From: Pardosa pseudoannulata
Taxonomy: Eukaryota > Arthropoda > Arachnida > Araneae > Lycosidae
Reading direction: 5' to 3'
DNA length: 64,000 bases
NCBI GenBank assembly: GCA_032207245.1
Contig: CM063509.1
Span: forward strand, 106,492,021 to 106,556,020
Shown: positions 14,001 through 27,605 of the stretch, piece by piece
Layout of the letters: each line of letters opens with the position of its first letter
Position numbering within the stretch: position 1 is the stretch's first letter
The notes under the pieces: generated by a model
Seen by the model: only the letters and a program-made list of their open reading frames with translations
What the model was told of the DNA's origin: nothing
Database searches by the model: none
Translations under genes and position numbers: made by a program

Positions 14001-17000
14001 GCAAAATGAGTTAAACAATTTTGCATGTTTTCAATAATCCTAATTGGTGAGTTTGGCAATACTATTTATGAATAAAACTTATTAGATATTGTAAATAAAT
14101 GAATAAATCTTACTCATAGCTAAAAAATAATCACTTTACATGCAGTAAATTAAATTTTTGATGCCTCTGACAAATATGTTCCACTACTACCTGACTACAA
14201 TTTATTAAAAACCTTTTACAAGAAAAATAAATAAAGAAAGAAAAAATTTAAATGAAAAATATTTTTTAGGACCTGTTCATTGTAGTAACTTGTTAAGGAT
14301 TTCTCAAACAAGTCAATCTAGATGTATTCTTTTATAGGTCAAATTTTTGCAATCAAATAACTATTTTGTTTCATTGTAATCTATATTTTGTTATATTTGT
14401 TTTAAAACTAAAAAATCCTTTTTACCTAGTTTTATATATATATCTGACACAGTCCGAGTGATTAAGACATGGAAGACACATTTATTTTTGTATATAACTT
14501 CTTAATTGTAATCCTTCTGTCTATGGTTATGCCATTTAGATATTCTTTGTTCACATTTTGCAATGACAAGTGTGAACCAGCCCAATTTCCCACTTAAAAG
14601 TGTGTTTTTGGCCTTGCTACCTAAGCAAATTCCTATTGTCTACTTCAGCGTCAGCTTTTTAAATCTGTATTGTTCTGCTCAAGGGTGTGTCTTTTTCATA
14701 TTATGTTATCGTTAATGAGTTCCAACTATTTTTAATTAAAACTTGCTTAATTATTAACTCCCATTTTTAAACCTGACATATATATGTATATGTATATATG
14801 TATGTATATACAAATATTTATGTTTATTTATATATTATATTATAAGAACTGAGCAGTGTGAGAAAACCTATATTTTGTAAACTTTTAAGAATCATTCTCT
14901 CTCTATCTCTGAAGTCGTAACTTCTGTCTGAATTTTTTAAAACTAAGATCTAAACCTCTAAATTCTAACTCTCTAAAACACATTTATCAGTAAAATATAC
15001 ATTTAAGAAAACATTAAATGACTATTTCTTTTATGGTAACTAAGCAACTTCAAGAACATTCAAATCCTGTTATAGTATATAATGAAAAAATATTCAATCC
15101 TGCTATTTTTCTATTATTTTCAATTCATTAAGCTTATTATAGCAAAAACCTTTTGAAATCTTCAAAATTGGTAATAATTAACTTTATTTGGTCATCTGTA
15201 GAAGGTTTGTTTCAAAATTCTTCACTTGTGAAAATGCTCAACATGGTTAGGGCACAGATCTTTGGTACCAGAGATCTTGGGTTTGAATCCCACTATGGCA
15301 TGGATATCTGTAGCTGTTCAGAATTGTCTTTAAGCAATTGGTCTGATTAGTCCTCATTTTTCAAAAACTAGACTGTAGCACTCCAAACCAAACCAGTTGT
15401 GGGTACTACTTAATTTGTAATTCAATAACAAAAAATAAACTTACACGGAAACAGTGGGAGAAAAGTCTTTAAATCTTTAGTCATGTTTGACAAAGATTTT
15501 CATCATCATTACAATTATTTCTATATCAAAGGAGTGAGTATCAGTAAAGGTAAAATTTTTTCATTTGCCTTCTGTTTAATCAATTTAATAGGCAGATAGT
15601 CAAAATTGTATCTAAAAGTTATTTGACAATTCACTAATAAAATCTTATTTATTAAATTTAATCCAGTTTAGTCACTTTAATTCATTATAGATCTTGAATA
15701 GATTTTTTATAACTTTTAAATATACTTAGCAAAATAAGAACATTTTGGGAGATCTAACACTTTTTTTAATGGCTTAGAAGTAACAAACTGAATTTTTGGT
15801 TTCTTCAAATTTGTTATAATAGAATTCAACTGTTTAATAGATTTAATTAATAAATAATTAAATAACTGTTCTAATATTTTAAAACTAAACGCCTCAGCAC
15901 AACAGCCCCTAGGGGGCCTAGGGCCTACGGTACCAATGTCCATTTACGTGACCAAGGGTTCTGGGGTGTGAAGCATATGTTCCGGTTAGGTGGTCAATCT
16001 TATGTGGAACCCCCAGTGTTTAGTTCCCAAGCATGCTTGGTCCTCAGTTCATCTAGCCACTGAAGGGGTGAAAGGCTAAGTCAACCTTGCCCAGCCTAGG
16101 GATCAAACTTCAAACCTGTGTGGTAGGAGCGCGAAGCGCTATCTCAATGCCACTGGGCTTTATTCTAATATTTTAAATGTATTTAAATAGTTACTTGAAA
16201 ATCACACAAAAGAAAACTATTTAACAAACTAATTTTGTATCAGTAGTTTTTTCTTTTTGACTTTAACAGTAAATGTATAAAAAGTTAAATTTGTAATTTT
16301 TTTAAAATTTACTATTTTTTAAGGCCCAGAAAGTGAAGTGCAGCTTCTTGAAGCATATTTAGACAAATTTACCAATGTTGCTGGTTTACCTCAAGTAAGA
16401 AAACTTAAATTTCTCTGCTTATATCAAGAATTCTTTAAAACTGATCATCATTAATGACAATCAATAGTTTTTAAATTTTAGTTAAAAAATTTCAAAATGA
16501 AATAGAATATATTGAAATAAAATAATATATTCTAATAGGTAGTGTTATTTTTTAATTAAAAATAAATTTATCATATTAAGTTAATCTAGAATCTAATTTT
16601 TAAAGCATCTAAAATATTAACCTTAACTAATAATCCTTCAAATGAGTTTAACATTAAGAAAAAGATTAGGTACAGATATATACTAAAGGAAACTAGAAAT
16701 ATAATCATTATATTCATTTAATATTGTTTATATACCTAAGAATACATGGATTCTTTATAACAGATTTACTGTTATAATCCATAACCTCCAAATAAATGGC
16801 TGAATTGACTTCACTTATAAAAGGTATTTAACATGATTTACATGCAAAACATCAAACTTCCTAATTTTGCACAAGTGTTACTATCACAAAATGATTATTG
16901 CTATTCTTTATTGCTATTCTCTATTATTATTATTCAATTCTTCCACTAATATAACTTTTATATCTGTTCGATAAAATTAAGTCTCACAATGAAATATAAA

Positions 17001-17605
17001 GGGAGGACTGGAGAAAATAAAACTTCTTAAGGAAATTGTTTAAAAGTAAAACTCTTAAATGTGGAAGTTAATTATTACAGATATATGAAAAAATTGGGAC
17101 CACAGTAACAACGTTTTTAAATGGGAAAATTTCTTAATCACGTTCCACTGTATATATAAGTAATGCGTATTTTTATTCTCTACAAAGTCAGAATGATATC
17201 CATGCTGTGTACAGTGCAGCCCTTGGCTATGAAAGAATACATGAAAATTTGGAAATAAAAATGTTGAGTTTATTCAGACAATCCATCTTTGGCTCTTTTC
17301 CACCTAAACATTTTACATTCACATATAGTGCTGTGAGGGTACAAGTGAGCCAGCCAATCAGTGTTTATAGTTCATCACAAGATATCATAAAAGTGAAACT
17401 AGGTTATGAAAAGGAATCATATCAATATAGTAGAGCTGAGCAAAAATTAATTTTGGTGTTCTCAAAGTTGCCAAAGGTTACCATATGTAGAAGTAAAACA
17501 GATATTTCACCAAATTTTCTAATTTTAGGGATTGAAGCACCAGAAATTTATTTTAGAATATAATTATAAGTAAATTAGTTTGGGTTAAAATACCATTATA
17601 TATAC

Positions 17606-17653
<48 letters not shown>

Positions 17654-20600
17654 AACTTCTCCGAGTGGCCACCGTACTAAATGGCCAATTTTTCGACTCA
17701 TAGACCTAATGGTAAAATAACCTGTATTAGCGGCCACCCAACCCCCTCTAAACGGCCACCAAGTGGGATTGCCCCTTTCATTTTTCGGGAAATTTTACTC
17801 ACTCCATGCTTTAATTCTGAGGAAAAAGACTCAAGGTCAGGTTTATGGTCAGATATAAGACAAAGGAATAATTTGAGAAGTCCATTCTGCAGTCCCCCCC
17901 TTTTCTAAGAAAGATTAAATTATCTCTTTTGTATTCTCCCCACACCCTTCAGATAGGGGATCCCTATTGCACCATCAATAGAAACTGAGGGAGGAACTGG
18001 ACAATCAAGCATTGAAGGTGTCCTAGAGCCTTTGTTTGGAATTCCAATTGGTAAAGTTAGGGGAGAATTGCACCTCTGTCAGCAAAAATGTCATTCACGC
18101 CAGTTTCATTTCATTAGTTGGTCAGTGATCTGAAATGCATTTTTCTAAATCTTGAGTAGAGCATTGAAGTTCTGCATGAATATCAGAATGGCAAATCGGC
18201 AAGAGAGTTAGCTGAATTATTTAACTGCGGAAGAACAGAAATCAACAAAGTCACTAAAGAAAATAATTTGATTTTGAAGGAGTATGAAGACTACAGAACA
18301 AACAAACAAACAAATTGTAGCCTTTGAAAAAAAATGTAAAGAAGCATGAAATAAAATACTATTTTCTCTTTAGATAAGTTTTAAATTTCATTTACATAAG
18401 GAATTTATGTCAGACTTGTTTATACTACGCATTATAGTAATTATCTTATAATAGTAAATGAAACCCTTCAGAGTGGCCAACCCCTCTAAGCTGCCAAATA
18501 TTCTCGGTACAGAGGGGTGGCTGCTCAGAGAGGTTTCACTGTATACATATATCTATATATATTTTACAAAGCGATATATATGACTGAGTCAAAATAATGT
18601 TGATATATATTCTAGTGATAAACTTCAGAAGATCTATCTATTTTGCTTCTTTATTTAAGTGACCTGTGCATTTCAAACATTATCTGTTACAATTGATAAT
18701 ATTTGAAGAATCAGCTTATTTAGTATTTTAGTTCCATTAGAAATAAATCTATAGAAATTTTTGTGCTTGTGTTTTCCTACTTCTAAATTGATTAAATTAT
18801 GATCAAGGTTTCTGTACTAGGTGATATGAATTTAGGTAAATCTATGAAGTCATATATAATTTGATTACCAGTAAATTACTTATATAAATATATTCAACTA
18901 TTATTTTTTTCCCATCAGATTATTGAATGCATAAAGAAGTGTTGGGCTTCCCAGTTCAGTTTTGGTGCTGTTCAGTGTAAAAAGTAAGCCCGTCATGTTT
19001 AGTTTGTAAATGGTTATTTTAAGGTCTAAATGAAGTCAATAGAAAAGCCTGTATTCTTGTAATATTTATTTAAAATTTTTAAAAATTTGAATACATTTAA
19101 TTGACATGTTTAAAAATAATTTACTTTGATGTTTATTTTTATATGCATGAAAAACTGAGGAGGTAATTAAACACTCTTTCACATACAAAGGGGAAATAAT
19201 AAGACTGACACTTCAGTGCCGAAAAAATAATGGACCCCTTGAAAGGGGAAAATTCAAGAGACTAAAAAGGCAAAATGACCACATATTTAAATAAATAAAT
19301 ATAATTATGCACTATTTACATTTTATTCCGACAAAATTTTAATAAAATATAATTGTATAGAATTTTACTTAATATTTAATATGATAATATTTAAATAATT
19401 TCTTTTGTAGTTTTTTTGGGAAATTTATCAATTATCTCTTTAATACTTTTAAGTAAATCATTATTTGATCTTCCTTCTGCCTTTCAATTCCAAGGTAATT
19501 TTTAGCATCTTTCATACACAGACAAAAACACAAAAAGATCCTTTGACCTCATGCATCTAACATGATATAATTAACAAAATTTTCAAAATAATTTCATCTT
19601 CTTAAAGCTTATAAAGCTGTTCTAACTCATTTTAAAAACTATTTGAAGTGATGACACACAATGCCATTCTCGTTGTACTCATATTTAGCTTATGATAGTT
19701 CCTTGACATTGTATTTGGGCTTTGGCTGTTAATGAAAATAAGAAAATATAAACATATCAGATTTTACTGTGGATTGAAAATTTATACTAGATAAAATTTA
19801 TAATTACACTAGAAAAAATTTTGAAGTTGGCTTTATGAAGACCCCCAAAAGTTGGTGCCCAAGGCACGCACCCACTAATATGTCCATTTCTGTTCACATA
19901 TATGTTATATTAAATTCCTTTATTTTTTTGTTTAGTTTGAGTTTTACAGTAAGACTTTGTACAATTACAGTACAATTACAGTAAGACAATAGAGTGTCAT
20001 ACTGCATCTGTAAAAAACAAACTCCTATTACTATAATATTTAAACAAAATATTTTCTAGGTCTACTGGGCAGTCTCTGAATGTACCTTTAGCTGTAATTG
20101 TACAAAAAGCTGTTCCCTTCGAGACATCTGGTATTATTACTACATGTGATCCTCAAACAGGGAACCCTTCAATTATGGAAATAAGAGAAGGAATTGATAA
20201 GGTATTTAATTATATAATTTTTAAAATGTGTACATTGTGTACATAGTTTATAGGTTTGAATCAGATTGTTGGTATGGATGTTTGTAGCCATTCAAAATCA
20301 GCTTTAAGCAGTAGATCCTAATCTCATTAGCTCTCCTTTAGCAAAAAAGTAAATGCTAGTATTCCAAACTGAGCCAAATCAAATTATAATATATGGAGTT
20401 GTGAATTGCCATAAGAATGAGAAATGAGAGCTAAAAGAATTATTTTATTCTATTTACAAATGAGTGGACATCCTTCAGAGCATATTATAACATGGCAAAT
20501 TGAAGGTTAGCACAACAGGAAAAGTGACAATTAATTAGAAATGTCTAATTTTTTTCTGTTGTTCATATATGTATACATATATATGTAATATATCAAAATT

Positions 20601-21375
20601 ATTTAACTTTAATATTTCTTCAAAAACCTCCTCTCTCCCATTTTAATTCATTTAAATATCTTTATCAGTCCCTAAATGGTTTAATCAATGGAGTATTTTC
20701 CACTTAACATTCCTTTCTGTCATAAAACTGTAAACTTTCTGTCTATACAGCAGTTTTCAGGCATTTGACTGAACATGGTTTCGCGTTTTGCTGATATTGC
20801 ATTTAATTCGCTTATTAAGTTGTTTTTTCTGGTGGGAAAATTCTTGTTGTCAGCGCTCTTGGGTGCACTTGTCAGAGCAGAGTGAACTCTGTGGCTTTTG
20901 ATTGTATGTTGTCCAGAAGGATAGATGTGTGGTGTTGCCGCTCTGAAATATAGTTTAAATTAGACTTCTGCGTTCTCTTCAATATGAGGCCCGACTGCAT
21001 TCTCATTACTTATAGCTGTTGAGCTTTCTCCTTCTGAAGGAGTGTTATAAAAAATGGATTACATATATATGTATATATGTTAGGTTTGTTAAATATTAGT
21101 AAGTTTACTAACAAGCTAAGTGTATAAGAAAACTTTTATTTCATATGGTTGACAAATGTTAAACACACACATCCTAAATATCCTTTATTTAAAAAACAAA
21201 CAAACATCTATCTTCATTACGTTTTTGTGACTCATTACTATTCCTACAATACCGTTCAAAATTTTACCTCTATTCTCTTCCATGTCATTCATACATCAAG
21301 CATCAGTACTCGTTGTTAACATTTTGTTGAGAAAAACAATCTGTGGAACAGTGTTGCTACTGTGTTGCCTTCTCT

Positions 21376-21458
<83 letters not shown>

Positions 21459-24400
21459 AGAGATTTATTTATTAATTTTGAAAATTTTTCCAACTAAATG
21501 TAACTTATTTTATATTCTAATTCTAAATTATATTCTTTAGAAATAAAAATATAGTGTTCAGAAATAAAACATAAATTTTTGATTAATGTTTTCCTAGATT
21601 TAGATGATTATATGGTAAAATGTTTCGTTTTGTTTTTATATTTTACAATATTGAATATTTATTCCAAAATACATAATATATTTATTGAAAAAAGGAACAT
21701 ATGCATACATATTTTAACTGTTAATGGCTACATTGGTGTTATCTATTCATAATAATAGTATCAAAGTTAAGTTTTTTTGTAAGATTTTTTCATTTCTTGC
21801 ATTTAAGCTATTGCTTGCTTTTGTTTTTATGGGCATTAATGATGAACATCTCATTTCACATGGGTAGATCAGGAAAAATGGTAAAAACATCTTTCTAAGG
21901 ACTTTTATGTCAACTAGGGATAAGACAAACTGCATAGACCAGAATCTAATTCCAAATTTAAGTTTGTAATTCATATTTATTTGTAACATGGATGTATATT
22001 CGTTTCTTTTTCATATGAAATTAGAGTTAGATGCTAGTTCCCACTAAGAATTTATAAACTTTTGTCACAACCCTGGACTTACACCCCCAAAATTGCTTTC
22101 TTGTACCCCTGCACACATCCCAGTTGGGGGAACCACTGCTTTAAACAAGTGACTATGAATGAGCAGTTTCAAATTTTATGATTAAAAATTAAAATGTTGA
22201 GATTCATTATTGTGATTCAGAATGAGTTCCTTGTCATAATTTTAGTCTTCTTTGATGAATTACTTCATGCAAATGCTACCAAAGACTTTAATAATATTTT
22301 CTATTGATGATCTGTATATGCATAATATGCATGTCACTAGTACGATGGAAGGAAAGTCAAGATTATCTTGGTTTTCAAGTAACCAGTTTATCCAAAAGAG
22401 ATTCATTATTTTTTAAAATATTTTGTACCACCCAAATATTTTTGCGTTTGATAGTCAAATGTCATGAAAGACTTTTTGCAACATTTAAAAATTTTTTTTT
22501 GTAGTAGAAGTTTTATTTTGGTAATGAAATTTAAATACCTGTTCTTTGTTCAATTATATATGACATTTTAAAAAATTGACAGAAGAGAATTTCTTACCTC
22601 AATTAAAACAATATTATTGTTAAACAAAAAATAAATGATGTTAGTGGATGTTATTCAAGTAAAATTGTGTAAAATTGCTTCATAACAGTTTGCAAGCAAT
22701 TTCTACAACATATTTTTTTTTTGCATTCCTGATGTTTTAAAATTACAGTATATGTTTGAAATCTCTTTTCAATTCTGTCATTAAGTAATCAAATAGAAAT
22801 TTTCCTAAGATTTTTTTGTCGCTGTGATAGTTTGATTTTACTTAGAATCAATTTACTCCCATTCACATTCAGCTTGTGTCCTGTGCTGAATGTTGTGAGA
22901 TACCAGTTGATGTCAAAAATGATATTTTTATGGATATCGATAGATGTCACTGAATATTATTATATCATTTTTATGACTTTATTAACAACATTAAGATACA
23001 ACATTTAAATAAATGAAATTTATAAAAACTGGATAAATTTATTAAATTTTAATTTTTAGAATAATAGTTCTTTAATAACCAATACAAACAAATCTTTTAA
23101 GTGGTTTCTTTTAAACAATTTCAAATTTTAATTTTACATTGCATTGGTTAATATCAGCAGATGTCTAAAAATTAGATGCCTGACATTCAAAATATTGGCC
23201 AACATTTGTACAATATTGACTGACATATTTGTAATACCAAGGTAATTTATTTGATTTTATTACTCTTAATTATAGTTGTGTCTTATTAATGATCTAAATT
23301 TATACAGTGAGACATTTACTAATATTTTTGTAGTCATTTTTAAAAATTTGATCTGATGTATTTTTGATTAGTACTTTTGATTAAAAAAAATATTTTTTAA
23401 GTTTATTTTATTCTGTTCTAACATTTCAGGTTGATTTTAGCAAAATTAATGTTCTGACATTGAAGAGAGATATAAATAATAATTTAAATATTTTAGAATA
23501 TTGCAAAGAACAAGAGGATAATTTAAATAAAGGTAGGTATTAAATTTTAAATTGGCTTAAATCTTGATAATTTTGTGATTCCAGTATATTATATTATAAA
23601 TTTATATGAGGAGTGGTCAACTGCAGAAAGCCACTTCATATGATGGCACAAAGGTTGTAAGCTATACTCATTTCATAAACTTTTTCTGAGGAAAAGAGTG
23701 AAAATTCTAATTTTGTTTTCATTTAAAACTTGATTCATATAAAAATTGAGTAAGACTTATTTCTAATAAAAAACATTCTTATTTTAACAGAAAGCCACTT
23801 CATATGATGGCACAAAAGTTGTAAGCTATACTCATTTCATAAACTTTTTCTGAGGAAAAGAGTGAAAATTCTAATTTTGTTTTCATTTAAAATTTGATTC
23901 ATATAAAAATTGAGTAAGACTTATTTGTAATAAAAAACATTCTTATTTTAACAGAAAGCCACTTTATATGATGGCACAAAAGTTGTAAGCTATACTCATT
24001 TCATAAACTTTTTCTGAGGAAAAGAGTGAAAATTCTAATTTTGTTTTCATTTAAAATTTGATTCATATAAAAATTGAGTAAGACTTATTTGTAATAAAAA
24101 ACATTCTTATTTTAACAGTTTGCAAATAGAAATGTCTAAAACAATATCTAGTGAAACGTTGATTATTTAGAAGCTTACTATCCAGCACTAATGTCATTTT
24201 CTATTTAGTGTATGTTTCCGTGTATAATCGAATAGTTTTTGAGGTTTTTCATAATTCTAAAGTGGGAGGAAACAGCTTATATATGGATCCATGGAACAGG
24301 TATGGTATATATCGTAATTGGCAATATTTTTTGCTGTTAACGATAAAAAGTCACCAAATTGGCAAAACTAAACAAAATGGGTTTTTTAAAGCATAAAATA

Positions 24401-27400
24401 AGAGAAGAAAATATGTAATTTTCGAAAAATAAATAAAAAGTTAAAAAACTTCAAAATGAGAAAAAACTCAAAATTTGAAAAATAATTTTAGACTTTTACC
24501 CGTATTATAATTATGCCAAAATAGCAATACCACATCTGTAGCGAATGGGCTAATCTTCTAAAAATGTACTTCTATGTAAATTGAAAGCAATTGATAAAAT
24601 AGCAGTTTTTAAATTTTTTTGTTTATGTTGTTTAAATTATGAAATATGTTCATTTCATAGGGTTACCAGAATTAAACTATTGGTATTGGTATGTAAGCAA
24701 AAAAAATCATTCGCTGCATATGTCTAGCACCATGATTCTCAAACTGAGTGCTGTGGCAGTAAGCTATAAAAGTCAGCACAATATTATGAAATTAATAAGT
24801 AACCTAAAGTAACATTAAAATCTGAAGTAACTTAAAATTTGTTTTTCCTGGCAATCGTCAACACATGTCCTTGTATTTGTCTTGAGGTCCAACTGAACTC
24901 CTACCTGCATCGTATTTAAATTGGAAGCCACAACAAAAAAGTTTGACAAGGGTTGGTGTAGCATTTTATATTACAGCAATTTGAATGGAAAATGTTTACT
25001 CCATTTTATCTACTTTTTGATATTTTCGTCTTCTTAGCAACATATTTGAATGTTACCAAATGTTATTTCGGCTTATGTATAGGTTTTGAATTCTGGGTAA
25101 TTTTTGAAAAAAAATTGGAGTCTCAGCTTATACATGAAGGGACTTATATTCCAAAATATATGGTATTTGTTTGTTTTACAGTTTTACCTTTAAATTTAAG
25201 TCCCTTATAAAACAAAATAAATGTTAACAGAGTGAGGCACAAAATTATATCTTAAATAGGGCTTTATTATTTGGATTCCCTTAAAAGATATTTATAAGAA
25301 AGTAATATGTTGAACATAACATAGAAGTAGTTAGTAAATTGAAGAATAAACCCTGGGAGAATGTTAAAAATGACTGAAAAGAGTATTCGCTAACCACTTA
25401 AAGAGGCTGTGGCAAATTTTAGATTGAGAACTGGATATGACTGTTTAGCTGAACACCTGAACTCTATAGGCATATTTACTGATAGTCTGTGCCCCATCTG
25501 TAAGACATCTAATATAAATAAAGAACACTGACTCCTCTGTCCAGACTTTGATCCTACGTTACAACATAGAGATGTTTGCCTGCTATATTGGATCACCAGG
25601 CATCGCCTGTCCTGTAAACTTGTTTCCCTTTAGGTTTTTGGCTTTGGATTTTATGGTAATCAATTGAGCTTTTATAATTTGAGTGCTGTGGACTTTTAAT
25701 CATTGTTTTTCTTTTCTTGGTATTTTAGTTGTCTTTGTATTCTTAAATATTTTGGTATTTTTAGTGTTATGCTAATTTTTTACGATTAAGTTTCCTTTTT
25801 TTTTGGCATAGGTGATAAAAGCAACATTTATTTTTCAAAATTTTGCTTTTTGTGCTTCTGGGAATAATGGTAATTTTTTATTTTACTTTGGGTGATTTAT
25901 GCTCCAGTTAAAATACCCTACTTTTGAAATTGAACTGATAAGATTTGGTGGGGGAGGAAGGAATTTGCTTTTATTACCTATATTGGTCAAAAATTCACTA
26001 TAGATAATAATTTCTCTAATGCAACATCAAAATGCAGACACTTTTGGAGAAGAAAGAAAGAAAAAATGTATTGCACAGAGGATTGGAAATTCAGAATGTC
26101 GTCACTCCATAAAAAACAAAAGCAGGAAATTCGTTCTTCTTAGTTTGAATTTTCCCAGGAGTGCATTGTACTTAATTTTAAAATGTTTTCTGTGTTTTAA
26201 AATTTTATCTGTTGTTAGCAATAGCAAGGGTATCAAGTGTTCTCAAAATTTTATCTGTCACAGATAAAGTTGATATTTTAAAAAAACTGGACAGAAGAAT
26301 GCTAGTAAAAAGCATTTGCGTGGATGTTAGCATTAGATTTATGGACTTTTGCAATAATTTTCATGGTTTTTCTATCTATAAATAATTTAGTTTAAATTTT
26401 AGATAATTAATTTTAATCTACCCTTGTGACATATAAATTTGGGCAAGAAAGTATGTTAAACAGCTAGAAAGTTTTTAACAAAAATATAATTGCTATCAGT
26501 CATTTATTCACAGAATGTGTTGAATGGTATTGCAAACAAGTCAATGCATGCAAATTAATGCTTACTGTAATTCAAATATATGAATAGCAGTGTTCTGAGA
26601 AAATTAATTTTTTATATGTTTTGAAAACATTATCATTTGAAAATATGACAAATAATTAATGGAAGCTTTATTAATATGGAAACTTTTATCCTCTATTCTT
26701 TTCTTTGATGTTTGTTACAGATGTGATCCAAGGGAAAATCCATTTACCAAATTGTCAAATTGTATTTTTAGGAAGGCTTGCTTGCAAAGTAAGTTTTAAA
26801 TTATTTTAAATTTTTATATAACTTCTTGTTCTTTTTGGTTAAAATTTCTAATGTTTTAAAAATATTATTGTATTCATTATCTATATATAAGTTGGCTCTT
26901 CATGGTACCTGTTTTATTTATATTACTTTGATTTTAGAACGTTATTTCAACTAATAACAGCAAAATTATTTTAATTGAAATAATTAGAATAGACTCCTAA
27001 CTGGATTAATAAATGTTAGATTATTTTGTCTTGAAGTAAAATTGTACATCATAGATATTGCATATGAAGGATATAACACACTGTTGAATTCATTATAATA
27101 TACTGATTTAGTTTCTAAATTAAATTCATACTTTATAATGGTATACCTGTGATAGAAAGTAAAACAAAGATTCTTGTTATGTGTATGTACATGATATATC
27201 AAATTGAAATAAGTTTCTTCTATTAAATAAAAGCATTTTATTTTTTCCTTCTAGTTGGAAAAACACTTTCAGTATCCATTATGCATTGAATGGTGTTTAA
27301 ATAAGACACAGATATATGTTATACAGGTAACTTATCTAGTTTCTCCTTTTGTATAATAGTATTTAGAATTCAAGGGTTTTTTACTAGGTAATATATATAT

Positions 27401-27449
27401 ATATATACATATATATACATATATATACATATATATACATATATATACA

Positions 27450-27507
<58 letters not shown>

Positions 27508-27522
27508 CATACATATATATAC

Positions 27523-27605
<83 letters not shown>

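Noticed and set aside
13849..14037. 62-codon frame on the + strand
   Set aside because: No recognised motif, no exon-like borders in the right phase for the host gene, and short enough to be chance.
21282..21497. Open frames on both strands with His-Thr or Val-Cys runs
   Set aside because: They are translations of the (TC)n(CA)n(TA)n microsatellite, not genes.
23626..24117. CRISPR-like regular array
   Set aside because: The three units are adjacent 164-bp tandem copies without spacers, in a eukaryotic intron.
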